DNA from: Lyngbya sp. HA4199-MV5
Lineage (GTDB): Bacteria > Cyanobacteriota > Cyanobacteriia > Leptolyngbyales > Leptolyngbyaceae
NCBI GenBank assembly: GCA_019359375.1
Contig: JAHHHL010000009.1
Location: forward strand, 111,428 to 175,427
DNA length: 64,000 bases
Direction: 5' to 3'
A program made the position numbers and the translations under genes. Every line of letters begins with the position of its first letter. The first letter of the stretch is position 1. The notes under the pieces are model-generated. The model was not told the origin of the DNA, made no database searches, and saw only the letters and a list, made by a program, of their open reading frames with translations. This document shows, piece after piece, positions 28,078 through 35,989 of this stretch.

Positions 28078-28139
28078 AGATTGTGAACTGGCAGTGACGT
28101 TCCAGCGAAAAAAGGCATGATAATGGAACAGCGTGAACG

Positions 28140-28270
28140 CTAGGGCGTGTCGTCAATTAGCTCCGAAACCTTGCAATATCAGCAGTGTAACGCCCGTCCC
28201 AACACACCAGGCTAGGGGCTGGAGACCTTGCTGCAAGCAATGTGTAGTATTAATTGATGACAGCCCCTAG
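28140..28270 (-). repeat. MITE-like element, copy 3
   Basis: 131 bp in reverse orientation to the first two copies, beginning CTAGGGCGTGTCGTCAATTA and ending TAATTGATGACAGCCCCTAG. The central AGCCCCTAGCC-type core is intact. It lies 75 bp upstream of the CCG-domain gene start (28345), so the promoter of that gene must lie in or next to it. Confidence 0.87.
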
Positions 28271-28344
28271 CAAACGGTGACTGAGGAGTCTGGCAAGAGC
28301 CGCTCTGACTCCCTGAGCGCCTGTCCTTTGTACTTCGTTAACTA

Positions 28345-29250
28345 ATGTCAGAGTCTACTCTCAAATATGCCTACTTCCCTGGTTGTGTGGCGCAGGGAGC
28401 CTGCCGGGAACTGTATCAATCGACGCAGGCGCTTACCCAGGCACTTGGCATCGAGTTAATTGAACTTAAAAAAGCATCCTGCTGCGGGTCGGGCACGTTT
28501 AAAGAAGATTCTCAGCTTTTGGAAGATACGGTCAATGCGCGCAACATCGCCCTTGCAGAATCGCTGAACCTGCCGCTGCTCACTCATTGCAGCACATGCC
28601 AGGGTGTAATTGGGCATGTGGATGAGCGGCTGAAGGAGCGGCAGACCAATGATCCTGCCTATGTCGATCGCATCAACGGTTTGCTGCAACACGAAGGCTG
28701 TTCGCCCTACCAAGGCAGTACGGACGTGAAACATCTGCTGTGGGCGATCGTGGGCGACTATGGCTTGGATGCGCTGGCACAGAAAGTCACCCACAAACTT
28801 GCAGGGCTGAAATGCGCTGCCTTCTACGGCTGCTATCTGCTACGTGCCCAGGATCACCTGCCTTACGATGATCCTTACAATCCACAGTCGATGGAGAATG
28901 TGTTTCGCGCGATCGGAGCCACCCCCGTCATCTATCGCGGACGCACCCAATGCTGCGGTTGGCCCCTTTCCAGTTACGCTACCGATCAGTCATTCAAAAT
29001 GGCAGGCATGCACATTCAGGACGCGATCGCGCAAGGAGCCGACTGCATGGTGACTCCCTGCCCGCTGTGCCACCTGAACCTGGACTCTCGCCAACCCGAA
29101 GTGGAGAAGGTGATTGGGCAAAAGTTGGGTTTGCCTGTGCTTCACTTGCCGCAACTCATTTCACTGGCGCTGGGTGTTGATCCAAAAGCGTTGGGACTCG
29201 ATCGGCATATTGTTTCCACGCGATCGGTGTTGGAAAAGTTGGCACTCTAG
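28345..29250 (+). CDS. Heterodisulfide reductase subunit B-like CCG-domain protein
   Basis: The 301-residue cytoplasmic protein with two cysteine-rich CCG domains is related to HdrB and to the SdhE subunit of class E succinate:quinone reductases. The first domain opens YAYFPGCVAQGACRELYQS and carries KKASCCGSGTF (near residue 48). The second carries FYGCYLLRAQDH and TQCCGWPLSS (near 203). TPCPLCHLNLD near 240 supplies more cysteines. In HdrB these bind noncubane iron-sulfur clusters. The electron partner is unknown; no hdrA, hdrC or sdhAB is nearby. It is a common single gene in cyanobacteria, as far as I recall. A receiver-domain remnant follows at once. Confidence 0.85.
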   Translation: MSESTLKYAYFPGCVAQGACRELYQSTQALTQALGIELIELKKASCCGSGTFKEDSQLLEDTVNARNIALAESLNLPLLTHCSTCQGVIGHVDERLKERQTNDPAYVDRINGLLQHEGCSPYQGSTDVKHLLWAIVGDYGLDALAQKVTHKLAGLKCAAFYGCYLLRAQDHLPYDDPYNPQSMENVFRAIGATPVIYRGRTQCCGWPLSSYATDQSFKMAGMHIQDAIAQGADCMVTPCPLCHLNLDSRQPEVEKVIGQKLGLPVLHLPQLISLALGVDPKALGLDRHIVSTRSVLEKLAL

Positions 29251-29273
29251 CTCTATCGAGACATAAAAGAAAG

Positions 29274-29462
29274 GCGATCGCGGCTTTGACGACTGCTCCC
29301 GATGGACAGATTTCAGCAGCAGTGATTACTGCCTATGTCACCGAGCGTGAACGGCAAGGGGCGATCGAGGCTGGGTTTCAACGACATCTTGCGAAACCGA
29401 TCGACCTGGCACAGTTGATCTGGACAGTTGCGCTCCTGGTGGGGCGGGTGAGCAATCCCTGA
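29274..29462 (+). pseudogene. Response-regulator receiver domain remnant
   Basis: Read in the frame ending at TGA 29460-29462, 62 codons give the last third of a receiver domain. ITAYVTERERQGAIEAGF corresponds to strand 4 and helix 4, QRHLAKPIDLAQLI to strand 5 with the invariant Lys-Pro, and WTVALLVGR to helix 5. The phosphoacceptor Asp half and any start codon are missing: upstream the frame runs into the 3' end of the CCG-domain gene. This is the 3' scrap of a hybrid kinase or response regulator whose other parts have been lost. Confidence 0.75.
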
Positions 29463-29486
29463 ACGAACTGCATCCCATTTTGACTC

Positions 29487-29501
29487 AAACCTCGGAGGTT
29501 T
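29487..29501. repeat. AAACCTCGGAGGTTT palindrome
   Basis: Single perfect 15-base copy of the palindrome family also found at 2973, 3025, 24051, 24102 and 37474-37678. It lies 15 bp past the glsA stop on the minus strand and may act as a 3' hairpin for that transcript. Confidence 0.8.
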
Positions 29502-29515
29502 AAGCGGCTTCCTCT

Positions 29516-30499
29516 TCACGCGTCTCCATCTCCTTCTAGCTGCTCCAGGAAATGCGAACAGCCCATTGGTGGGTCAAACATATGGAGTTCAAATCGGCGG
29601 GAGAGTTCTTCACAAACTTTGATGCCCCGCACACTGTTGCCGTGGGCATCGAGCGGCGGCGAAAAAACAGCAATGCCAACCTGACGCGGGACGATCGCAA
29701 TCATGCCACCCGACACCCCACTTTTGGCGGGAATGCCCACGGTATAAGCCCATTGCCCTGCAAAGTTGTACATGCCGCAGGTATACATCACGCTGAGAAT
29801 GTCGCGGATGTAGCAAGTGGGAACCGCCCGATCGCCCGTCAGCGGATTTACCCCACAATTGGCAAGCGTTGCCGCCATCACCGCTAAATCACGACAGTTC
29901 ACCATCATGGCGCACTGCTGAAAGTACAGATCCAGCGATTCGTCCATGCGATCGTCAATCATCCCAAAATGGCGCATGAGCGATGCCATCGCCCGATTGC
30001 GGTGTCCCGTCGATCGTTCAGAGAGAAACACTGGCATATCAATGTATACGTCGTGCCCCGCGTAATGACGAAACATCTCCAGCATCCGATTCAGGCGATC
30101 GGTGGGACCATTGCCCTTGATCAAGCTAGTGGTGGCGATCGCGCCCGCATTAATCATTGGATTATCAGGACGTTTAGAGTATTCATCCAGCCGAATCATC
30201 GAGTTGAAGGGATCACCCGTTGGCTCCACTCCAACTTTTGACAAAACCGCTTCACGCCCGTGATCCTCCAGCGCCAAACCGTAGACAAAGACTTTTGAAA
30301 TCGACTGAATGGTAAAAAGCTGCTCTGCATCCCCCACCGCAAATGTACGACCATCGGCAGTCACCACACAAAGGCTGAACCAATCGGGGTTCATCTTCGC
30401 CAATTCAGGAATGTAGCTCGCTACGCTGCCATCCTTTAGCCCTTTGTACTTGTGATACAAGTCATCCAGAATGGCTTGAAAGGACTGTGATACACCCAT
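29516..30499 (-). CDS. glsA: Glutaminase A
   Basis: Hydrolyses glutamine to glutamate and ammonia. The 327-residue protein has the beta-lactamase-like serine hydrolase fold, with the catalytic Ser-Lys in [16 protein letters not shown] (SxxK near residue 68). [14 protein letters not shown] and [17 protein letters not shown] follow, then the Tyr motif and [27 protein letters not shown] near the C-terminus. The length is normal. It stands alone on the minus strand with an unassigned leader of about 370 bp upstream. Confidence 0.95.
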   Translation of the reverse strand: MGVSQSFQAILDDLYHKYKGLKDGSVASYIPELAKMNPDWFSLCVVTADGRTFAVGDAEQLFTIQSISKVFVYGLALEDHGREAVLSKVGVEPTGDPFNSMIRLDEYSKRPDNPMINAGAIATTSLIKGNGPTDRLNRMLEMFRHYAGHDVYIDMPVFLSERSTGHRNRAMASLMRHFGMIDDRMDESLDLYFQQCAMMVNCRDLAVMAATLANCGVNPLTGDRAVPTCYIRDILSVMYTCGMYNFAGQWAYTVGIPAKSGVSGGMIAIVPRQVGIAVFSPPLDAHGNSVRGIKVCEELSRRFELHMFDPPMGCSHFLEQLEGDGDA

Positions 30500-30866
30500 A
30501 GAGAGAAAGGCTAACAGCTAACGGTCAATGACTTTGCGGTTCTATTGAACCGAACGATGCCACTCATGCTTGCCTACAGTATGCTCACGATTGACTACAG
30601 TATCAAGAGGAATCCAGGTGCATAGGGGAACGCGATGTCTTTTAGGCATGAAAATTGAATCAGTAAGCCGTCACGAATCGAGGACATTCACCTCAAACTG
30701 TTCGCGAATGCTGTCAGGGGTCAGGTTTTCGGTGATGCGGACGATCGAGACGAGTGTGAGTCGATCCAGACAGTGAATCTGAGACGGGATAGCAAGTGTT
30801 GATGAATCCTTCATGATTTTAAGGCTGACGTTTGAACTTCTACCGGACGGACGGCGCACTGACTGA
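30500..30866. other. Leader region between glsA and a lipoprotein gene
   Basis: Holds the divergent promoters of glsA and the lipoprotein gene at 30867. A small open frame at 30671-30814 (listed separately) is the only coding candidate. CTACAGTATGCTCACGATTG-type similar stretches occur twice (30574 and 30589), but no promoter could be fixed. Confidence 0.4.
30671..30814 (-). CDS. Possible 47-residue protein of unknown function
   Basis: Small reading frame starting at ATG 30812-30814. The product has a protein-like C-terminal half (LDRLTLVSIVRITENL followed by TPDSIREQFEVNVLDS) with amphipathic character. There is no recognisable ribosome-binding site and it overlaps nothing else. The residue composition argues for translation, but the shortness and the open frame on the opposite strand leave it doubtful. 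Confidence 0.35.
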   Translation of the reverse strand: MKDSSTLAIPSQIHCLDRLTLVSIVRITENLTPDSIREQFEVNVLDS

Positions 30867-31658
30867 ATGGATAGGAGGACAACTATTGCGGCAATCATGG
30901 GGAACGGTCTTCGCGCTTATCTGGCTCCATCCTGGTGCAAACGGTGGCTTCTGCTTGCCTGCGTGCTGCTGCTGAGTACAGGGTGTTCGCGGTTGCTACA
31001 GTCGCGACCTTCGCAGGATATTAGTTTGACATTTACGGTGAATAGTCGGTTACCTGGAGTCTATGCGATCGCGGGTAAAACCAACCTGCCCGAAAAAACT
31101 CAGATTACGGTGGCAGCCATTCGCTATCTGTATCCAACGACCAGCGCTGCCAAAAATTTCAACCCCAACCCGACCTATGCAGTCCTGGCATATCAACCCA
31201 CAGAGGTTAATAAGGGCACCTGGCAAACGACGCTGAACCTCTGGGAGACGGGGGCAGACGGTCGGTTTCAAGAATCCTGGCAGTTGGATCAGAAGAAGCT
31301 GAACTGGACAGTGGCTCCCGCTGATGAGGTGGTGTTTTTGGCAACCCTCGCTCCGGTCGATCGCAGCGATCAGTTAGAGCAGCTAGAAAGTCAGTTGGCT
31401 AAGAAGAACATTCAGCTATCTCGCAAGCTGGTTTATGGCACGGCAGATGGGCAGCAATACCTCCAGGTGAGTCAGACAATGGCGATCGCCCTACCAACCG
31501 GGAATACTACGCCTCCGTCCCTCCGTCCCGAAGAGCTTAACGGTGGCTGGGGTAATCGCTTTTTGATACCACCTGAGCCACAAAATCCCATCAAGCTAGA
31601 ACTGCCAAAAGAACGACGGACAAATGCACCTGTGACGGCTGAGGAGTTTTTTAGGTAG
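30867..31658 (+). CDS. Lipoprotein of unknown function
   Basis: Exported lipoprotein, 263 residues. A type II signal peptide WLLLACVLLLSTGCS has its lipobox Cys near residue 41. The mature part is beta-rich (SLTFTVNSRLPGVYAIAGKT; YAVLAYQPTEVNKGTWQTTL) with a Pro-rich C-terminus, like a cyanobacterial immunoglobulin-like or fibronectin-like secreted domain. The start may be ATG 30867 or ATG 30897 (MGNGLRAYL). GATAGGAGGAC overlaps the former, so the later start, 17 nt after AGGAGG, is poorly spaced and the choice stays open. Function not recognised. Confidence 0.65.
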   Translation: MDRRTTIAAIMGNGLRAYLAPSWCKRWLLLACVLLLSTGCSRLLQSRPSQDISLTFTVNSRLPGVYAIAGKTNLPEKTQITVAAIRYLYPTTSAAKNFNPNPTYAVLAYQPTEVNKGTWQTTLNLWETGADGRFQESWQLDQKKLNWTVAPADEVVFLATLAPVDRSDQLEQLESQLAKKNIQLSRKLVYGTADGQQYLQVSQTMAIALPTGNTTPPSLRPEELNGGWGNRFLIPPEPQNPIKLELPKERRTNAPVTAEEFFR

Positions 31659-31674
31659 GAAAGGTAGAGGGCAG

Positions 31675-31755
31675 AAGGTTAAAGGCTAAAGGATAAAAAG
31701 CTGATAGCTAGATAAAAGGCAGAAGGCAGGAGGCAGGAGGCAGAGGGCTGACCCC
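31675..31755. repeat. Heptanucleotide repeat tract (AGGCAGA/AGGCTAA type)
   Basis: Runs of GGCAGAAGGCAGGAGGCAGG with flanking AAAGGCTAAAGG and AGCTGATAGCT units. It is the first of several related tracts in the window (46325, 47548, 49361, 52745, 54480, 57335). It lies between convergent genes. Confidence 0.75.
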
Positions 31756-31779
31756 TGACCGCTACACAGGAGCCAGGAG

Positions 31780-32730
31780 TTAGGGTGACTGACGAGTGAT
31801 TGAGTGGTCTGCGCGTGCATAGTAAATGCCAGCAACAATCGCCACCAGATACAGAATGGAGCCTAGAAAAAATACAAGGCTGCTCACAAGCGGAGTCTGT
31901 GCGAGCAGGTTCATATCCAGTAGCAAAAAATGCCAGTCGTGCAGCACGCCTTCGCCGCCTAGCAACGGCAGCGATCGGTCTTGAGCATCCTGGATGTAGA
32001 TGGAGACATCCCACAGGTTTTGTGCTGCCCAGCACAGGGCGATCGCGCCTGCATACATCTGGCGTGTCACCACAAAATAACCTGCGATCGCGGCTGGCAC
32101 CATGACCTGCATCAGTGAGCCGCCGAGAATATGCAGGAATTGACCAAAGCCCGCCAGGATGGTGTGTCCTGCTTCGTGAAAGATCAAATTGACTCCATGC
32201 AAAAACATCATGATGCGATCGCTACCGTCTAAAAAGCCTTCTACGGTGTAGTGCGAGGCTCCAAACAGCCCATAAAGCGCCAAGCAACCGACGCATCCCA
32301 GTTTAAAGGGATTGAATCTTGCCAAAAACTGCCAGACATCGTTAAACGTCAGGGTAAAAGGCTTCTGACGCTGTTTGGGCTGATTGAGGCGCGCCGATCG
32401 AGGTGAAGATGTTAGGACAGTTGGTGTTGCCTCAGGCTGAAGTTCCTGCACCCACTCTGGCTGATTCGATGTGAAGGGCTTGCCGCTGATGGTGATGCTT
32501 GTGGCTGGCAGCTTTAAACTCAACAGTTCCCGGTGAATCAGCGTTGTGGCGATTTGCTGATCGGGCGTGGTGTCGGCTTCCAGGTAAATGTCCAGATGGT
32601 GTGCGTCGAACACAACCTTTGCAGTGATGTGCTTATGGGCGATTGCATCCTGGATGAGTTGGGCAATGGCAGCGCGATCGCCTTGCTTTGCCCGTTGCTT
32701 GATGGTAAGGGGTCGATCGGGTTGCGTCAT
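31780..32730 (-). CDS. Membrane protein with HEAGH motif and N-terminal AKQGD domain
   Basis: The 316-residue protein begins at ATG 32728-32730 (MTQPDRPLTIKQ); a longer frame to 33057 overlaps the neighbouring gene and is discarded. Residues about 10-100 form a small domain (RAKQGDRAAIAQLIQDAI, LLSLKLPATSITISG) also present in the next gene upstream. After a Pro/Ser linker come at least five membrane helices, with HGVNLIFHEAGHTILAGFG near residue 180. HExxH in a membrane helix suggests an M50/rhomboid-like zinc peptidase, but a second zinc motif was not identified with confidence. Natural partners and substrates are unknown. It follows the 174-residue gene by 58 bp and is probably cotranscribed. 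Confidence 0.65.
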   Translation of the reverse strand: MTQPDRPLTIKQRAKQGDRAAIAQLIQDAIAHKHITAKVVFDAHHLDIYLEADTTPDQQIATTLIHRELLSLKLPATSITISGKPFTSNQPEWVQELQPEATPTVLTSSPRSARLNQPKQRQKPFTLTFNDVWQFLARFNPFKLGCVGCLALYGLFGASHYTVEGFLDGSDRIMMFLHGVNLIFHEAGHTILAGFGQFLHILGGSLMQVMVPAAIAGYFVVTRQMYAGAIALCWAAQNLWDVSIYIQDAQDRSLPLLGGEGVLHDWHFLLLDMNLLAQTPLVSSLVFFLGSILYLVAIVAGIYYARADHSITRQSP

Positions 32731-32788
32731 CCAGTTTGCGCCTCCTGGCACCAGTGCCTTAAACGCAGTATGCCCGTTCAAAGTGGCA

Positions 32789-33313
32789 CTATACGCCTGC
32801 CACCACAAAATAAACCATTGTGACGAGTACCAGCACAAACCCCATCTTAAACAGTTCAAAGCGGCGTTTGGGAATTGTGGATGCGATCGCGGTCTGTGAG
32901 GGTGCGGGTGACGACGGATGATCCATCGCAGCAGAGGGTGAAGCATTTCCATCAACGGGGCTGTCCAAATCAGCCAGGGGTAGACTGACAATTGAGTGAG
33001 CGTGACCTTCAGAGGATGGTTCCAGTGAGAAGGTGGTAATCCATACGGGAAAGGCATCTCCTGTGCGCCATGCGTAGGCTCTTACTTGGGCGATCGCCGC
33101 TGGCTGAAGGTTGAGCAAGCCTCGACGCAAAAACGCGATGCAGGTAGCTTGATTGAGGTCGGCAGACGCTTTGAGCATGACCTGAAGACAGTCGGCATCC
33201 AACGCAGCTTTGACCCATACATCCTGAGGGCGAAGCACGTCGTTCATCAACCCTGCGATGGCTTCAGCGTTTCCTTGCTTGGCGCGTTCTAGCAGACTTA
33301 GTGGAGTCATCAT
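32789..33313 (-). CDS. Membrane-anchored protein with AKQGN domain
   Basis: The 174-residue protein opens with LLERAKQGNAEAIAGLMNDV, VKAALDADCLQVMLKASADL and FLRRGLLNLQPAAIAQVRAY. This is a domain I recall as widespread in cyanobacterial proteins of unrelated architecture (pattern AKQGxxxAIAxLxN...VWGRxxGxxxPxW). A Ser/Pro/Asp-rich linker follows, then one C-terminal membrane helix (MGFVLVLVTMVYFVVAGV). The same domain starts the downstream gene. A LexA-type box and a 12-bp-arm hairpin lie in its leader (33326-33388). Function unknown. Confidence 0.65.
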   Translation of the reverse strand: MMTPLSLLERAKQGNAEAIAGLMNDVLRPQDVWVKAALDADCLQVMLKASADLNQATCIAFLRRGLLNLQPAAIAQVRAYAWRTGDAFPVWITTFSLEPSSEGHAHSIVSLPLADLDSPVDGNASPSAAMDHPSSPAPSQTAIASTIPKRRFELFKMGFVLVLVTMVYFVVAGV

Positions 33314-33325
33314 AGGGAAAGAAGA

Positions 33326-33367
33326 GGGAAACGATCGCTCCCATTAGCCAATGAACGATCGTTTCCC
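33326..33367 (-). promoter_or_regulatory. Leader hairpin with 12-bp arms
   Basis: GGGAAACGATCG (33326-33337) and CGATCGTTTCCC (33356-33367) are perfect inverted repeats around an 18-nt loop. They lie in the leader of the minus-strand gene starting at 33313, ending 12 nt before its ATG. The hairpin could limit ribosome access. Part of it is HIP1-type CGATCG, so chance cannot be excluded. Confidence 0.45.
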
Positions 33368-33374
33368 CAATTAT

Positions 33375-33388
33375 AGTACATATGTACG
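33375..33388 (-). promoter_or_regulatory. LexA-box-like palindrome
   Basis: AGTACATATGTACG fits the cyanobacterial LexA consensus RGTACNNNDGTWCB at every position. It lies about 62 bp upstream of the 174-residue gene on the minus strand. If bound, it would place that gene and its downstream partner in a DNA-damage or LexA regulon. Confidence 0.5.
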
Positions 33389-33605
33389 ATTTTAAGCGAA
33401 GATTTTCAGGCGTTTGGGTTAGATTGTACGCGCTGCCAGAAGAAACGAGCGAACAATTTCGTATCGTCGCCAGAATGCCCAATGGCTACGTTTAGGCAAT
33501 TTCCACACAAGAAATGACCCAACGTAGTGCGGGCATCTTGCCCGCGTCGCAAGCGAGGCGCTTGCACACGGCATCAATCAGGTAGATTCTTGAAGAGCAA
33601 TCACC

Positions 33606-34700
33606 TTAGGGCGCGATCGCTACTTTTACGACCTGTCGCTGCTTCATCGCTTCAAAGACCTGCCCTAGCTCCGTTAACGGTTGCTGCTCGCTCACCAACA
33701 GTTCAAAGGGAAGGGTGCGGCTGGCTAGCAGGTTTAAGGCAGCACGAACATGGGTGGGCGTGTTATGAAACACCCCTTTCAGCGTCAACTCGCTGTAGTG
33801 CAGCAGTTCTGTGCTTACGGTAATACTGGTATCACGAGGACAGCCGCCAAACAGATTCACCGTGGCACCGGGACGCGCGCAGGCGATCGCGGTTTCCCAG
33901 ACAGAGGGCACGCCTGTTGCTTCAATGACCACATCGGCTCCCCAGCCATCGGTGAGTGACTTCACCAGGGCTGGCACATTCTCTACATGGCGATAGTTGA
34001 AGGTTTTTGTCGCACCTAACGCTTTGCCGAACTGCAACCGTTGCTCATTCCCACCAAAAAGGATGACATCAGCAAACCGATGACCGTCCGTTGTCAGAGG
34101 TCGATCGTGCCATTCGCCTCGACCGGATGCCAACGCTGCCACAAACATCAGCCCGATCGCCCCATCGCCCAAAAGCACGACGCGATCGCCCGGTTTCACG
34201 TTTGAGCGGGCGGCTCCATGCAGCACACACGCCAGCGGTTCGGTCATGGATGCCAGTGCGTAGGGCAGCTCGGCAGGAATAGGCAGCAGGTTGTGGTGGA
34301 CGATCGGTGCAGGGATTTTCAAATACTCCGCAAAAGTGCCGTTGTTAAACAGCAAGTTCTGACAGAGCGAATACTCCTGTTTCTGGCAGAAGAAGCACGT
34401 CATGCAGGGGGCAGAATTATTGGCAACCACGCGATCGCCCAGCTTCCAGCCTGTGACACCCTGCCCGATCGCCACAATCTCTCCTGCCGCTTCGTGCCCA
34501 AAGAGGGTTGGTGGCTTCAACATCCGGGCATGACCGCCCCGTCGCCATACTTTCAGGTCTGTGCCACAAGTGGTTGCGACTCCGACCCGCAGCACCACTT
34601 CCCCGATGCCTGGAGTGGGGTCTGCAACGGTTTCTAAGCGTAAATCTTCTTGACCATACAGGAGAGCTGCTAGCAAGGTGAGGTTGCCTTCATCGAACAC
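33606..34700 (-). CDS. Zinc-dependent alcohol dehydrogenase (MDR family)
   Basis: NAD(P)-dependent medium-chain dehydrogenase, 364 residues. The catalytic zinc Cys is in TTCGTDLKVWRRGGH, followed by FGHEAAGEIVAIG. A structural zinc Cys cluster APCMTCFFCQKQEYSLC is near 105-120. MTEPLACVLHGA supplies the third catalytic ligand, and the Rossmann loop is VVLLGDGAIGLMFVA, near 178. About 20 residues inserted after ALASGRGEW are unusual. The L-threonine/sorbitol dehydrogenase subgroup is closest in motifs; the substrate is unknown. No clear start codon agreement was found at 34698-34700, so the 5' end could shift by a few codons. No pathway neighbours. Confidence 0.85.
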   Translation of the reverse strand: MFDEGNLTLLAALLYGQEDLRLETVADPTPGIGEVVLRVGVATTCGTDLKVWRRGGHARMLKPPTLFGHEAAGEIVAIGQGVTGWKLGDRVVANNSAPCMTCFFCQKQEYSLCQNLLFNNGTFAEYLKIPAPIVHHNLLPIPAELPYALASMTEPLACVLHGAARSNVKPGDRVVLLGDGAIGLMFVAALASGRGEWHDRPLTTDGHRFADVILFGGNEQRLQFGKALGATKTFNYRHVENVPALVKSLTDGWGADVVIEATGVPSVWETAIACARPGATVNLFGGCPRDTSITVSTELLHYSELTLKGVFHNTPTHVRAALNLLASRTLPFELLVSEQQPLTELGQVFEAMKQRQVVKVAIAP

Positions 34701-34917
34701 TATCGTTCATCTTAAATTTTGATGGCGACGATCGCAGAATTTTTCGTCGAGGCAACGATGTTCACTGTACGGAGTATGGGGTGTGGGGTGTGGGGTGTAG
34801 GGTGTGGTAAAGGCATCGAGAGACGGAGGTCACAGATAATTCAGGTTAGCTTCAAGCTGTGAGCAATCCGTTTCATCCGTTCCTCATCCGCTGCTGATCG
34901 TACGGCTAGACATCCTC

Positions 34918-35757
34918 TTAGTCTTCGCGATCGAAGCGATGGAGCAGAAAATCCAGGGCGGCGGCATGAAGCTGCTGATAAACGGGATCGTGGCGGATGG
35001 CTTCTCGATCGCGCGGATGAGGAAAGGGTACCTCTAAAATTTCGCCGATCGTGGCTTCGGGTCCATTGGTCATCAGCACAATGCGATCGCTCATATGAAT
35101 CGCTTCATCAATGTCGTGGGTAATCATCATCACAGCCTGACGCTGGCTCTCCCAAATGCGGAGTACCTGCTGCTGCAACTTGCTGCGCGTCAAAGCATCC
35201 AATGCGCCAAACGGTTCATCCATTAGCAAAATTTTGGGACGCACTGCCAGCGCACGGGCAATGCCAACCCGTTGCTTCATGCCGCCTGATAGTTGATCAG
35301 GGTACTTCTCGGCGGCGGCGGCAAGATTCACCATTGTGAGATGCTCGTTGACCAGATTAGCCTTCTCTGCGCCCGGTAACGATTCAAAGACCTCATCGAT
35401 CGCCAGACGAATGTTTTGGCGTACCGTCAGCCAGGGCAACAGGCAATACTGCTGAAATACCATCATGCGATCGGAGCCGGGTTTGCGAATGGGCTGCCCC
35501 TCCAAGCGAATGCTGCCCTGAGTCACGGGTTCTAGCCCTGCAACCAACCGCACCAGCATTGATTTGCCGCAGCCAGAATGACCGACGATCGTCACAAACT
35601 CCTGCTCTCCCAGCGTCAAGTTAATGTCATTGAGCACGATCGACCGTCCACCGCGAGGTTTTGGGTATGCCTTGACGAGATGCTCAATTTCGAGAAAAGG
35701 GGTAGACGCAGAACCCGGATTCACCTCATTAGCTGAACTAGGGGAAACATTGAGCAT
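34918..35757 (-). CDS. Nitrate/sulfonate/bicarbonate-type ABC transporter ATPase
   Basis: Cytoplasmic ATPase of an NrtABCD/CmpABCD/SsuABC-type importer. The 279-residue product starts at ATG 35755-35757, preceded by CAGGAGGTTCTT, a strong ribosome-binding site. Walker A is VGHSGCGKSML, the signature is LSGGMKQRVGIARALAV, and Walker B is ILLMDEPFGALDALTR, followed by the H-loop VMMITHDIDEAI. The binding protein and permease that should serve it lie upstream on the same strand but are both disrupted, so the importer may be inactive unless other parts replace them. Confidence 0.9.
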   Translation of the reverse strand: MLNVSPSSANEVNPGSASTPFLEIEHLVKAYPKPRGGRSIVLNDINLTLGEQEFVTIVGHSGCGKSMLVRLVAGLEPVTQGSIRLEGQPIRKPGSDRMMVFQQYCLLPWLTVRQNIRLAIDEVFESLPGAEKANLVNEHLTMVNLAAAAEKYPDQLSGGMKQRVGIARALAVRPKILLMDEPFGALDALTRSKLQQQVLRIWESQRQAVMMITHDIDEAIHMSDRIVLMTNGPEATIGEILEVPFPHPRDREAIRHDPVYQQLHAAALDFLLHRFDRED

Positions 35758-35865
35758 AAGAACCTCCTGTAGACGACATTGCAAGTAAAAGAAACAACCT
35801 CTGGAAGGGCAAAGCATTCGGTTGCTAATCTTTGGAAATGGCACAAAATCATTTGCCGTAGCTTG

Positions 35866-35892
35866 CTTCCCGCAGGGTATGCTTTGCCCCTA
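35866..35892. repeat. GTAGCTTGCTTCCCGCAGGGT interspersed repeat, copy 1
   Basis: GTAGCTTGCTTCCCGCAGGG followed by T-ATGCTTTGCCCCTAC. The 21-base core recurs at 49413-49433. It is a short repeat of a type scattered in cyanobacterial spacers. Confidence 0.6.
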
Positions 35893-35989
35893 CAATTCGT
35901 GGGCATAGACTTTCCTAGAAATCGCCTAAAAAATAGTTGAATCTAACGTTAAGAACGACTGCCTTTCCCACTCCCGACTCCCCATTCCC

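Noticed and set aside
32731..33057. N-terminal extension of the HEAGH membrane protein
   Set aside because: It lies within the coding sequence of the upstream gene in another frame and is Pro/His-rich shadow sequence; MTQPDRPL is the sensible start.
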